From CAZEBW01 sp964510205 (GTDB taxonomy: Bacteria > Chloroflexota > Anaerolineae > VGOG01): a DNA stretch of 64,000 nucleotides. Positions within the stretch are counted from its first letter, which is position 1, and each line of letters begins with the position of its first letter. The notes below the pieces were generated by a model. It was not told the DNA's origin. It made no database searches and saw nothing but the letters and a program-made list of their open reading frames with translations. A program made the position numbers and the translations under genes. This document shows positions 48,393-56,899 of the stretch, piece by piece. The stretch spans positions 1-64,000 of the forward strand of contig CAZEBW010000001.1 in assembly GCA_964510205.1 (NCBI GenBank), in the 5' to 3' direction.

Positions 48393-48432
48393 AAGCCCCG
48401 ATCCGGCCCTAAGGGCAAGATTGGGGCTTTCA
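48393..48432. terminator. Hairpin between DUF456 and the subtilisin-like gene
   Basis: AGCCCCGATC...GATTGGGGCT with a central GCCCTAAGGGC stem. On the minus strand it would end the subtilisin-like transcript (stop at 48452), and it is followed by short T runs. Confidence 0.6.
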
Positions 48433-48451
48433 CTCTGGAATCAGAGGGAAG

Positions 48452-50173
48452 CTAATCGGGGCTATGATCCTTGAAGAGCAAAGGTAGATAGCTCTTCCAG
48501 CACTGGGTTGCATACACACCGGTTACGGGAATGATGATCGGGCTGTGCTCGGCATTGGTCATGATACTGATGGCGGTGATCCCCGCCGTATAGACGCCGT
48601 AATCTGCCAGAGCGCCCTTGTCTATGGAAACCACTGCCGAAGACGGCGTGAGGCCCTGCGGGCCGCTGATAGAGAGCCAGTCATCGGTCGGCACAGCGCG
48701 CCACGTAGAAGAGTTCGTGTTGGGATTGGCGATACTCCGTGACGGGGTAATGCATTGGTCACAGACGCAGCCGAAATCAAGGCGATTGGCTTCTATCTCA
48801 AAGTAGTGGGTGGTTGCCATCACAGCGGCGGCCGCATCAATGCGTCCGTGGCCGAAGTAGTCATCCCGGCCTGGCTCTCCCAGGTCAACGGCCGTGGACT
48901 TGATGATGTCCTCCACCTGGTCGGGCGTCAAATTGGGATTGACCGACCAGATCAACGCTGCCAATCCCGACACGTGGGCAGCGGCCGCATGAACATCAAG
49001 GAGGGGGGCAGTTGGTTCACCACAGCTAGGATGGATACAGACGCCATAGATTCCGACTCCAGGTGCAGCGACGTCCACCTTGTCATTGTAGGCTGAGAAG
49101 TCAGGGTGTCTATCGTAACGGTCAGTAGCAGCGACGGACACGACGTGATCAAGCGCTCCTGGATAGAAGTATCCACCTGGGGGCAGAACGGGATAATCAG
49201 GATTTAGAACGCCCGACCCGGCAACGATAAGAGCACCCTTGGAGTAAGCATGGTTTATTGCGGCCTGCAGCGGCTGGAGTTGTTCGGAGCCGGAAAACGT
49301 AAAACCTAGGTCTATAATGTCTGCTCCATTATCAACTGCATAGGTAATTCCCCCATTTATGCGATAAACGTCCACCCTCCCTACTGGACCGAACACTTTA
49401 ACGGGCATGATCTCAGCCCCCCAGGACACGCCGGCGATGAGTATGCCGTTGTTGGTCTCCGCTGCCGCGACGCTTGCCAGATAGGTCCCGTGCCAAAAAT
49501 CATCAGGTTTGCTGTCCCAATTGACAAAGTCCCAGCCATGCACGTCGTCTACAAAGCCATTCCCGTCGTCGTCTTTCCCATTGCCCGGTATCTCGCCTGG
49601 GTTCGTCCACAGTTTATCCTTCAATTCGGGGTGGTCCAGATCAACCCCCGTATCAACGATGGCAATAACCACCTTCTGACTGCCGGTGGTAGTGTCCCAG
49701 GCAGCAGGGGCTTCAATCTTGGCAAGATTCCACTGAGCGCCATTGAAAAAATACGGATCATTGGGCCAGACAGCCGTAATGGGAGGGCTGTAATGGGGCT
49801 CAGCCTCAATAGTAGTATGTGCAATCTGAACGACGTAGTTTGGCTCGGCGTACTCCACCAGGGGGTGGCGCTTTAGCTCCTCTATCTTCTCCAACTCCTG
49901 GCCCTCGGCCACCGATAGCAGCAGGATGCCAAGTTGGTCCATCTCGTCCAGAATCTCCAAGTCCTCAGCGAGGAGCAAAGACTGGACACTGGCCTTTGGC
50001 ATGCCCTCCTTGAACTTGACGATGATCTCGCCCGCCTTGAACTCCGCCGCGCCATAGGCTGGGTCGGCCGTCGTCGGCGTTGGCTCTTCGGCGGACGAAA
50101 GGCAGGGGAGAAGGAGGAGAAACACGATCAAGAGAAAGAGCGAAATCCTTTCGAGCATGGGTACATTTTTCAT
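48452..50173 (-). CDS. Secreted subtilisin-like protein, predicted inactive (Ser replaced by His)
   Basis: A 573-aa exported S8-family protein: signal peptide (ISLFLLIVFLLLLPCLSSA), inhibitor-like prodomain (~45-120; GEIIVKFKEG), S8 fold (~155-440) and a C-terminal Ig-like domain ending CWKSYLPLLFKDHSPD. Asp174 (IVDTGVD) and His228 (WHGTYLAS) are present. The Ser loop GTSMAAPHVAG is replaced by DVHAAAAHVSG, with His395 at the Ser position. The oxyanion Asn (AAGN) becomes VAGS at 320. A pseudoprotease is the clear reading. The start at 50173 follows GGAGGTG and begins the signal peptide; the long frame to 50494 has no RBS. It could bind cell wall or act as a scaffold. Confidence 0.88.
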   Translation of the reverse strand: MKNVPMLERISLFLLIVFLLLLPCLSSAEEPTPTTADPAYGAAEFKAGEIIVKFKEGMPKASVQSLLLAEDLEILDEMDQLGILLLSVAEGQELEKIEELKRHPLVEYAEPNYVVQIAHTTIEAEPHYSPPITAVWPNDPYFFNGAQWNLAKIEAPAAWDTTTGSQKVVIAIVDTGVDLDHPELKDKLWTNPGEIPGNGKDDDGNGFVDDVHGWDFVNWDSKPDDFWHGTYLASVAAAETNNGILIAGVSWGAEIMPVKVFGPVGRVDVYRINGGITYAVDNGADIIDLGFTFSGSEQLQPLQAAINHAYSKGALIVAGSGVLNPDYPVLPPGGYFYPGALDHVVSVAATDRYDRHPDFSAYNDKVDVAAPGVGIYGVCIHPSCGEPTAPLLDVHAAAAHVSGLAALIWSVNPNLTPDQVEDIIKSTAVDLGEPGRDDYFGHGRIDAAAAVMATTHYFEIEANRLDFGCVCDQCITPSRSIANPNTNSSTWRAVPTDDWLSISGPQGLTPSSAVVSIDKGALADYGVYTAGITAISIMTNAEHSPIIIPVTGVYATQCWKSYLPLLFKDHSPD

Positions 50174-50296
50174 CAGCTCTTCACCTCCGTGTAAGCAATC
50201 TACTGAAAGTCTCTCTTTTCGCACACTCGGCAGGTAATAGTTCAACCAATCAAAGACACCTTCGCACCCATCGGCCAAGCTTCGTAAACCACTTTC

Positions 50297-50325
50297 ATTA
50301 TACCACATTGGAAGCAATTTGGCAA
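50297..50325 (-). promoter_or_regulatory. Promoter of the subtilisin-like gene
   Basis: On the minus strand TTGCCA (50325-50320), a 17-bp spacer and a perfect TATAAT (50302-50297). It gives a leader of about 120 nt before 50173. Confidence 0.7.
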
Positions 50326-50332
50326 GGTGCGG

Positions 50333-50360
50333 TTGACTTTCGGCCATAAGGTGGTAAAAT
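50333..50360 (+). promoter_or_regulatory. Promoter of polA
   Basis: TTGACT (50333-50338), a 16-bp spacer and TAAAAT (50355-50360), divergent from the subtilisin promoter. The two -35 boxes are only 7 bp apart. Confidence 0.6.
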
Positions 50361-50369
50361 AGGGGGAGC

Positions 50370-50435
50370 CGCACCAGCCTGAAGAGCTGGTGCTGGATGG
50401 TATTCTGGCCCAGCGCCGCCTGTTCACGGCGGCGT
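50370..50435 (+). other. Two hairpins in the polA leader
   Basis: CACCAGC/GCTGGTG (50373-50393) and CGCCGCC/GGCGGCG (about 50413-50433) lie in the 5' leader between the promoter and the ribosome site AAAGGAG. They resemble an attenuator layout but no T-run or leader peptide is visible. Confidence 0.45.
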
Positions 50436-50462
50436 GCGTAGCTAAGACAAAAGGAGATTGGA

Positions 50463-53357
50463 ATGTCCAAAGGAAAAGCCGCTGGTGCTTCCAAGGCCGC
50501 TCACGCTTCCAAGCTAGTGCTCATTGATGGCCACGCGCTGGCCTACCGCGCTTACTACGCCCTGCCGCCGAGTTTGACGACCTCCAAAGGCGAGCTGACC
50601 AACGCGGTGTTCGGCTTCACCTCCATGCTGCTCAACGTGCTGCGCGACGAGAAGCCCGACTACATCGCCGTGGCCTTCGACGTGGGCAAGACCTTCCGCC
50701 ACGAGGAGTACGAGGAGTACAAAGCCCACCGCATCGAGATGCCCGACGAGCTGCGAACCCAGATGGCCCGCATCCAAGAGGTCGTCCAGGCCCTGAACAT
50801 CCCTGTCATCGAGGCGGAGGGCTACGAGGCAGACGACGTGCTGGGCACTCTGGCTGAGAAGGCGGAAGAAGAGGGGCTAGAGACTCTGATCGTCACCGGC
50901 GACACCGACACCTTCCAACTTGTTGACGAACACACGCGGGTGCTGACCTCCCGCCGCTCCTTCTCCGATACCGTGGTGTACGACCAGCAGGGCATCGAGA
51001 AACGCTACGGTCTCCAGCCCCATCAGCTCATTGATTACAAGGCCCTGGTCGGCGACACCTCCGACAACATCCCCGGTGTGCGGGGCGTAGGCCAGAAGAC
51101 GGCCACCCGGCTGCTGCAGCGCTACGGCAGCGTGGAGGGAATCTACGCCCACCTGGACGAGGTGGAGAGCACCCGCTTCCGCAATGCCCTGGAGCAGGGC
51201 CGCGAGAGCGCGTTCCTCAGCAAGTTCCTGGCCGCCATTGTCACCGACGTGCCCCTCGAGCTGGATTGGGAGGCCTGCCGGGTGTCCGAGTTCGATCGGG
51301 ACAAAGTGATGGAGCTGTTCAGGGAGCTGGAGTTCCGCGCGCTGGTGGATCGGCTGCCTTCCGAGCCGGGGACAGAGAGAGCGCGCCGGGCATCCCCTCA
51401 GCCCTTCGACAAGCTCAGGACACAGCAGCTCACCATGTTCGGAGAAGCCGAGGAAGAGGAAGAAGAAGCGCCCTCTGCCAACTATCAGATCGTAGCAGAT
51501 GAAGAGGCCCTGGAAGCGCTGCTGACCCAACTATCGAAAGCTAAAGCAATCACCCTAGACACGGAGACCACCAGCGCCGACGCGATGGTGGCTGATTTGG
51601 TGGGCCTCGCCTTGACGGATAGGGAGGGGGAGGGGCGCTATGTTCCCGTAGGGCGTGGATCGGGAACCCGGAAACCCGGAAACTCGGAAACTGGTCTACG
51701 AATCCACGAATCTACGAATCCACGAATTTACGAACGTACCAGTCTACCAACCGATTATGTCTTGGAAAAGCTTAGGCCGGTGCTGGAGGACGAGTCCATT
51801 GCCAAGGTCGCCCACAACAGCAAGTACGACCTGACCGTTCTCGATCGTCACGGCGTGCAACTCAAGGGCTTGTCCTTCGACACCATGCTCGCCGAGTGGC
51901 TGGCCGATCCGTCCAGCCGCAACCTGGGGCTTAAGAACCTGGCCTGGGTGCGGCTGGGGGTGGAGATGAAGCCCATCACCGACCTCATCGGCAGCGGCAA
52001 GGGGCAGATCACGATGGCTGAGGTACCCGTCGCCCAGGCAGCCCGCTACGCCTGCGCCGACGTGGACATGACCCACCGCCTGGTGAAGGTGCTCGAGTCC
52101 GAGCTCAGGGAGAAGCAACTGTGGCCTCTGTTCACCGAGGTGGAGATGCCCCTGGTGCGCGTCCTGGCCGATATGGAGATGAAGGGGGTGAAGCTGGATG
52201 TGGAATACCTGGGGGAGATGTCCGACCGGCTTCACGAGCAACTGAATGACCTGGAGCGGCAGATCCACGACATGGTCGGCCAGCCCTTCAACGTCAACTC
52301 CACCCAGCAGCTCAGCGACGCGCTGTTCATCCAATTGGGACTGCCAACTCAGGGGGTGAGCAAGACCAAGACGGGCCACTACTCCACTGCCGCCAGTGTG
52401 TTGGAGAAGCTCAAGGGAGAGCATCCCATCATTGACCTCATCCTCGATCATCGGGAGCTGGCCAAGCTGAGGTCCACCTACGTGGACGCCCTGCCGCAGT
52501 TGGTGAACCCACGCACGGGGAGGGTGCACACCTCCTACAACCAGACAGGGACGGTGACCGGCCGCATCAGTTCCAGCGACCCCAATCTGCAGAACATCCC
52601 CATTCGCACCGAGCTGGGGCGGGAGGTGCGCCGCGCATTCGTGGCCGAGGAAGGCTCGTTGCTCCTGGCCGCTGACTACTCCCAGGTCGAGCTGCGCGTC
52701 CTGGCCCACATCTCCCAAGACCCCGCCATGCTGGCCACTTTCGCGCGCGGCGAAGACATCCACACCAGCACCGCCGCCTTTCTCTTCGACGTGCCCTTGG
52801 ATCAAGTGGATCGAGAGATGCGGCGCGTGGCCAAGAGCATCAACTTCGGCATCAGCTACGGCATGAGCGGCTACGGCATGGCCTGGCGCACGGGCCTTTC
52901 ACAGGAGGAGGCGACTCGTTTCATCGAGGGATACTTCTCCAAGTACTCGCGGGTGAAAGCGTACCTGGATGAGACCAAGCGCCAGGCTAGCGAGGTGGGC
53001 TATGTGGAGACGTTGTTAGGCCGGCGGCGCTACTTCCCCGAGCTGAAAAGCGACAGCAAAGCGCATGGCCGTGTCAAGCGGGCCGCCGAGCGGATGGCCA
53101 TCAACGCTCCCATTCAGGGCTCTGCGGCCGACATCATCAAGATCGCCATGATCCGCCTGCACCACGCGCTGCAGGAGCAAGGCCTGAGAAGCAGCATGAC
53201 CCTTCAGGTTCACGACGAGCTGGTGCTGGAAGTGCCTGAGGACGAGCTCGATGTGGTCGCTCCGCTGGTCAAGTCCATCATGGAAGGGGCCTTCGAGCTA
53301 GACGCGCCGCTGAAAGTGGATATGAAGGTGGGCGAGAATTGGTTGGAGATGGAGTGA
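50463..53357 (+). CDS. polA: DNA polymerase I
   Basis: Gap-filling polymerase, 964 aa. The 5' nuclease is at ~15-300 (LVLIDGHALAYRAYYALP, GYEADDVLGTLA, TGDTDTFQLV). The 3'-5' exonuclease is at ~350-545 and keeps its acidic residues (LDTETT, HNSKYDLTVLD, YACADVDMT), so proofreading should be active, unlike Taq. The polymerase domain runs from ~600 (DYSQVELRVLAHIS, RRVAKSINFGISYG, QVHDELVLE). Two in-frame repeat insertions occur: FDKLRT (51403-51420) in the hinge after the nuclease, and ~30 residues from an ACGAATC repeat (51690-51750) in the exonuclease between beta strands. All catalytic motifs survive. Confidence 0.97.
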   Translation: MSKGKAAGASKAAHASKLVLIDGHALAYRAYYALPPSLTTSKGELTNAVFGFTSMLLNVLRDEKPDYIAVAFDVGKTFRHEEYEEYKAHRIEMPDELRTQMARIQEVVQALNIPVIEAEGYEADDVLGTLAEKAEEEGLETLIVTGDTDTFQLVDEHTRVLTSRRSFSDTVVYDQQGIEKRYGLQPHQLIDYKALVGDTSDNIPGVRGVGQKTATRLLQRYGSVEGIYAHLDEVESTRFRNALEQGRESAFLSKFLAAIVTDVPLELDWEACRVSEFDRDKVMELFRELEFRALVDRLPSEPGTERARRASPQPFDKLRTQQLTMFGEAEEEEEEAPSANYQIVADEEALEALLTQLSKAKAITLDTETTSADAMVADLVGLALTDREGEGRYVPVGRGSGTRKPGNSETGLRIHESTNPRIYERTSLPTDYVLEKLRPVLEDESIAKVAHNSKYDLTVLDRHGVQLKGLSFDTMLAEWLADPSSRNLGLKNLAWVRLGVEMKPITDLIGSGKGQITMAEVPVAQAARYACADVDMTHRLVKVLESELREKQLWPLFTEVEMPLVRVLADMEMKGVKLDVEYLGEMSDRLHEQLNDLERQIHDMVGQPFNVNSTQQLSDALFIQLGLPTQGVSKTKTGHYSTAASVLEKLKGEHPIIDLILDHRELAKLRSTYVDALPQLVNPRTGRVHTSYNQTGTVTGRISSSDPNLQNIPIRTELGREVRRAFVAEEGSLLLAADYSQVELRVLAHISQDPAMLATFARGEDIHTSTAAFLFDVPLDQVDREMRRVAKSINFGISYGMSGYGMAWRTGLSQEEATRFIEGYFSKYSRVKAYLDETKRQASEVGYVETLLGRRRYFPELKSDSKAHGRVKRAAERMAINAPIQGSAADIIKIAMIRLHHALQEQGLRSSMTLQVHDELVLEVPEDELDVVAPLVKSIMEGAFELDAPLKVDMKVGENWLEME
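51690..51750. repeat. In-frame ACGAATCTACG repeat inside polA
   Basis: CTACGAATCCACGAATCTACGAATCC... (about six units) read as RIHESTNPRIYERTS within the exonuclease domain. Same repeat as in the intergenic blocks at 23272-23366 and 36590-36684. Confidence 0.8.
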
Positions 53358-53364
53358 ATAAATC

Positions 53365-53586
53365 ATGAGAGCATCCACGATGACCTTGGAACAAGTTCGC
53401 TTGACCGGACTGAGGGCTTTGTCCCGTGATCTGGGACCTGTGGGCTTGGTACGGTTCTTGCAGCAGTTCGAAATGGGGGATGGAGATTACACCGCAGAAC
53501 GTCATCGTTGGCTTGGTGAGCGCAGCATTCAGGATTTAGTCCAGGAAATCGAGCGCCGACGCAAAACCGCCAGGGACTTGGCTTAA
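53365..53586 (+). CDS. Small hypothetical protein
   Basis: A 73-aa protein (LSRDLGPVGLVRFLQQFEMGDGDYTAERHRWLGER...). It starts 7 bp after polA stops and is followed by hisZ 36 bp later. It is charged, mostly helical, with no signal or membrane segment. The pattern of a conserved Arg-Phe-Leu-Gln-Gln-Phe followed by GDYT resembles small conserved proteins often found next to PIN/RelE toxins, but I cannot name a family. Function unknown. Confidence 0.6.
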   Translation: MRASTMTLEQVRLTGLRALSRDLGPVGLVRFLQQFEMGDGDYTAERHRWLGERSIQDLVQEIERRRKTARDLA

Positions 53587-53622
53587 CATTAGGCTGGCGA
53601 ACAAATAAAGGATTTCCATGCT

Positions 53623-54939
53623 ATGAGCTACCAAGCACCCTTCAAGGCCGCGCTGCCCTGTGGCGTGCGCGACCTCTTCCTAGAAAATGCGGCTAAGCTC
53701 TCCAAGCTGATGGCTACCTGGCGTCAGCTCTTCGAGAGCTGGGCCTACACGGAGATCATCCCTCCCACCTACGAGCACTACGACGTCCTGATGGCCGGCA
53801 GCGACGCCGCCTTCGAGAGAAGGATCTTCCGCGTGCTGGACCGCGAGGGCAACATCCTGGCCCTGCGCCCCGACATCACCACCCAGGTGGCCCGCATCGT
53901 GGGGACCAAGCTGCACGACCTGCCCCTGCCTCTCCGCTTCTACTATCTCAACAACGTCTTCCGCTTCGAGGAGCCCCAAGCAGGCCGCCAGCGGGAATTC
54001 TACCAAGCAGGACTGGAGCTCATCGGCGCTCCGGGGCCGCAGGCCGACGCCGAGATGGTCAGCGTATTGATCGAGGCCTTGCAGGAGGTGCGCCTGCGGG
54101 GCTTTCAGATCAATCTGGGCCAGATGGCCTTTTTTAGGGCCATCGTAGCCGAGCTGGACCTCTCACCCGCCCAGGTGGAGAAACTCAAAGGAGCTATTGA
54201 TCGCAAGGATGAACTGGGTTTGAGCCAATCTCTGAGGGAATGGGACATAGAAGATGGCCACGCCGCGGCCTTGAGAGAACTGCCAAATCTCTGCGGCGGT
54301 GAGGAGGTGCTGGCGCGAGCGGCCAGCCTAGCGCCCAACGCTGGCGCCCGTCAGGCCATAGAGAATCTGACCCAGGTCTACAACCTGCTGCTGACGCGAA
54401 ACCTGGCCGAGCACCTGGTGATTGATTTGGGGGAAGCGCGGGGCATGGACTATTACACAGGCATCACCATCGAAGGATTCAGCCCCGGACTGGGCTTCTC
54501 CATCTGCAACGGGGGGCGCTACGACGAGCTCATCGGCCTCTACGGTCGCCCTATGCCGGCTGTGGGCTTCGGCATCGTGGTGGAGCGAGTGCTGCTGGCC
54601 CTGGAGGAGCAGGGTGAGCAAGAAGTAGACCTGGCTCCCCACCTATTGGTGTCTGCCGAGGTGGCTTTGGCCGCTAGAGCCACCCTGCAACACTTGCGCC
54701 AACGAGGCCTGAGGGTAGAAGTGGACGTGATGGATCGAGACGAGACGGACCTTCTAGAGCATGCGCGAGTGCGAGGAATCCCTTGCCTCATCGTGGCCGC
54801 GGATGCAGAAAAGGCCCTGCTCGCCACAACGGATAGCCGGCGCTGGGTAAACTGGAAAAGCCTGTTGGAACTTCCGCCCCAAAGCGGTGTCCTGAGCTTG
54901 TCGAAGGGTTGGGGGGGGACGCGAGGAGGTTCTACATGA
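53623..54939 (+). CDS. hisZ: ATP phosphoribosyltransferase regulatory subunit HisZ
   Basis: A 438-aa HisRS-like protein lacking the anticodon-binding function. It allosterically controls short-form HisG, and the two form a hetero-octamer. The N-terminal core has GVRDLFLENA, YTEIIPPTYEH, LALRPDITTQVARI and FRYEEPQ-like segments (FRFEEPQAGRQREFYQAG). The later DYYTGITIEGF is typical of HisZ. It overlaps hisG by 4 bp (ATGA), a coupled pair. The C-terminal tail after LLELPPQ (SGVLSLSKGWGGT) is encoded by a CCTGAGCTTGTCGAAGGG repeat (54891-54908). A true HisRS is excluded by the paired short HisG. Confidence 0.93.
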   Translation: MSYQAPFKAALPCGVRDLFLENAAKLSKLMATWRQLFESWAYTEIIPPTYEHYDVLMAGSDAAFERRIFRVLDREGNILALRPDITTQVARIVGTKLHDLPLPLRFYYLNNVFRFEEPQAGRQREFYQAGLELIGAPGPQADAEMVSVLIEALQEVRLRGFQINLGQMAFFRAIVAELDLSPAQVEKLKGAIDRKDELGLSQSLREWDIEDGHAAALRELPNLCGGEEVLARAASLAPNAGARQAIENLTQVYNLLLTRNLAEHLVIDLGEARGMDYYTGITIEGFSPGLGFSICNGGRYDELIGLYGRPMPAVGFGIVVERVLLALEEQGEQEVDLAPHLLVSAEVALAARATLQHLRQRGLRVEVDVMDRDETDLLEHARVRGIPCLIVAADAEKALLATTDSRRWVNWKSLLELPPQSGVLSLSKGWGGTRGGST

Positions 54940-55598
54940 GTGAGACCTACTCCCCTGCTCCCCTGAGAGTTGCTTTGCCCAAAGGCCGCCTCCTCCAACC
55001 ATGCCTGGAGCTCTTCCAAGAGCTGGGCTGTGTTGATCTCATGGGCATCCTCTCCACTCGCCGCCTCCTCTGGGATGAATCGGAGCAAGGCTTCAGCTTC
55101 ATGGTGGTCAAACCCACAGATGTGCCTATCTACGTGGAGCACGGCGCGGCCGACCTGGGAATCGTGGGTCACGATGTCTTATGTGAAGAACAGCGGGATG
55201 TCTATGAGCCCCTAGGTTTGGGCTTCGGCCGCTGCCGGCTGGTGGTGGCGGGGCCTCCAGAGGTCCGAGACGAGAATCTTCACTTGCGCCGCAGGCTGCG
55301 GGTGGCCACCAAGTATCCTCGCCTGGCCCGCCAGCATTTCCTGAAACAGGGCCTCTCGGCCGAGGTGGTCAGTCTCTCGGGCTCAGTGGAATTGGCCCCC
55401 CAGGTGGGCCTGGCCGACCTCATCGTTGACGTGGTGGACACGGGGCGCACCCTGCGCGAGAACAACCTGGTGGAGATCACCGAGATCCTATCGTCCGAAG
55501 CCTGCCTGATCGTGAACCGCGCCAGCCACAAGCTCAGGCTGAGGGAGATCAACCGCCTGATGAGACAGATCGCGGATGTAGTACGAGATCGAGAGTAG
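54936..55598 (+). CDS. hisG: ATP phosphoribosyltransferase, short form HisG
   Basis: A 220-aa catalytic subunit of the first step of histidine biosynthesis (ATP + PRPP to phosphoribosyl-ATP). It lacks the C-terminal regulatory domain and therefore needs HisZ, which lies just upstream and overlaps it by 4 bp. Visible are LRVALPKGRLLQP, DLGIVGHDVL, ATKYPRLARQHF, LSGSVELAPQVGLADLIVDVVDTGRTLREN. The start at 54936 is fixed by the ATGA overlap. Feedback by histidine is expected to act through HisZ. Confidence 0.96.
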   Translation: MSETYSPAPLRVALPKGRLLQPCLELFQELGCVDLMGILSTRRLLWDESEQGFSFMVVKPTDVPIYVEHGAADLGIVGHDVLCEEQRDVYEPLGLGFGRCRLVVAGPPEVRDENLHLRRRLRVATKYPRLARQHFLKQGLSAEVVSLSGSVELAPQVGLADLIVDVVDTGRTLRENNLVEITEILSSEACLIVNRASHKLRLREINRLMRQIADVVRDRE

Positions 55599-55621
55599 TT
55601 TGGCAGAGTTAGATTCCAAGG

Positions 55622-55724
55622 TGTCATTGCGAGGAGCGGAGCGACGAAGCAATCTCCACCGATGCTTGCATTTGAGGCGGGAGATTGCGTGCAACCTGCG
55701 GTTGCCTTACGCTCGCAATGACAC
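55622..55724. repeat. CATTGCGAG dispersed element
   Basis: GTCATTGCGAGGAGCGGAGCGACGAAGCAATC at left and ...GCTCGCAATGACA at right, spanning the hisG-hisC gap. Ends are inverted copies. Compare 7919-8047, 11870-11975 and the hisH 3' end. Confidence 0.75.
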
Positions 55725-55753
55725 AGACGGTACAATTGTGGGAGACGAGTTAT

Positions 55754-56899
55754 ATGGCTGCCTTCAATATCGAGGATTTGCTCCGCCCTGACATCTACGA
55801 GATGGAAGAATATACGCCCATCGAGCCACTTGAGGTGCTGAGCGCGCGCTTGGGTCTGCCCGCGGAGCGCATCATCAAGCTGGACGGCAATGAGAATGCC
55901 TACGGCCCCTCGCCGCGGGCCATCGCCGCCCTGGCCGATTACCGGACTTATCACATCTATCCCGACCCCCAGCACACCTTCCTGCGGAAGGCCATCCAGG
56001 AGTACGTTGGCGTGGACAAGGCCCGCATCCTGTTCGGCCACGGCTCCGACGAGCTCATTGACCTGATCATGCGCCTCTTCTTGCGAGCGGGCGATGCCGT
56101 CATCAACTGCCCGCCCACCTTCGGCATGTACTCCTTCGACGCCGCCATCTGCGGGGCGAAGGTGGTTGAGGTTCCCCGCCGAGCCGATTTCTCCCTCGAC
56201 GTGGAAGGCATACGCCGGCAGGTTCTTGAGCACCCGACCACCCGACCATCCGACCATCTGACCAGTAAGTTGCTGTTCGTAAACTCCCCCAACAACCCCG
56301 ACGGCAGCCTAACCTCGCGGGAGGATCTGTTGCAGTTGTTGGAGCTGCCCCTGGTGGTGGTCGTTGACGAAGCCTACGCCGAGTTCAGCGGCAGCAGCGT
56401 GGTGGATTTGGCGCCGGAGCATCCCAACCTCATCGTGCTCAGAACCTTCAGCAAGTGGGCGGGGCTGGCGGGCCTGCGCATCGGCTACGGCGTCTTTCCG
56501 CTGGACATCATCCGCCACCTGTGGAAGATCAAGCAGCCCTACAACGTCAACGTGGCCGCCCAAGCCGCAGCCCTGGCCTCGCTGCAGGACCTGGGCTACC
56601 TGCGGGCCAACGTGCAGCGCATCGTGGCCGAGCGGGAGAGACTCTACGCTGAGCTGAAGAAGCTCGACTTCCTGCGTCCCTACCCCAGTCAGGCCAATTT
56701 CATCCTGTGCCGCGTCCTGAGCTCGTCGAAGGGCCGCGTCCTGGGGCGGGACGCCCGCCAGCTCAAGCTGTCCCTGGAGAGGGAGGGGATTCTCATACGC
56801 TATTTCGACAAGCCCGGCCTCAAGGATTGCATCCGCATCAGCGTCGGTAAGCCTGAGCAGACCGATGTCTTGCTCACAGCGTTAAGGAGGTTGAGTTGA
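55754..56899 (+). CDS. hisC: Histidinol-phosphate aminotransferase
   Basis: PLP enzyme, 381 aa, converting imidazole acetol-phosphate to histidinol-phosphate. Visible: KLDGNENAYGPSPRA, HIYPDPQHTFLRKAI, VNSPNNPDGSLTSRE (Asn/Asp of the cofactor site), VVVDEAYAEFSGSS, and TFSKWAGLAGLRIGYG with the Schiff-base Lys in SKWAG. The start at 55754 follows GGGAG and avoids the repeat upstream. Two in-frame repeat insertions occur: TTRPSDHLTSK (56226-56266) near residue 160, and LSSSKG from the CCTGAGC family (56716-56733). It overlaps thyX by 4 bp. Confidence 0.94.
   Translation: MAAFNIEDLLRPDIYEMEEYTPIEPLEVLSARLGLPAERIIKLDGNENAYGPSPRAIAALADYRTYHIYPDPQHTFLRKAIQEYVGVDKARILFGHGSDELIDLIMRLFLRAGDAVINCPPTFGMYSFDAAICGAKVVEVPRRADFSLDVEGIRRQVLEHPTTRPSDHLTSKLLFVNSPNNPDGSLTSREDLLQLLELPLVVVVDEAYAEFSGSSVVDLAPEHPNLIVLRTFSKWAGLAGLRIGYGVFPLDIIRHLWKIKQPYNVNVAAQAAALASLQDLGYLRANVQRIVAERERLYAELKKLDFLRPYPSQANFILCRVLSSSKGRVLGRDARQLKLSLEREGILIRYFDKPGLKDCIRISVGKPEQTDVLLTALRRLS

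Noticed and set aside
50174..50494. 107-residue N-terminal extension of the subtilisin-like protein
   Set aside because: It crosses its own promoter (50297-50325) and lacks a ribosome site. The signal peptide starts at 50173 behind GGAGGTG.
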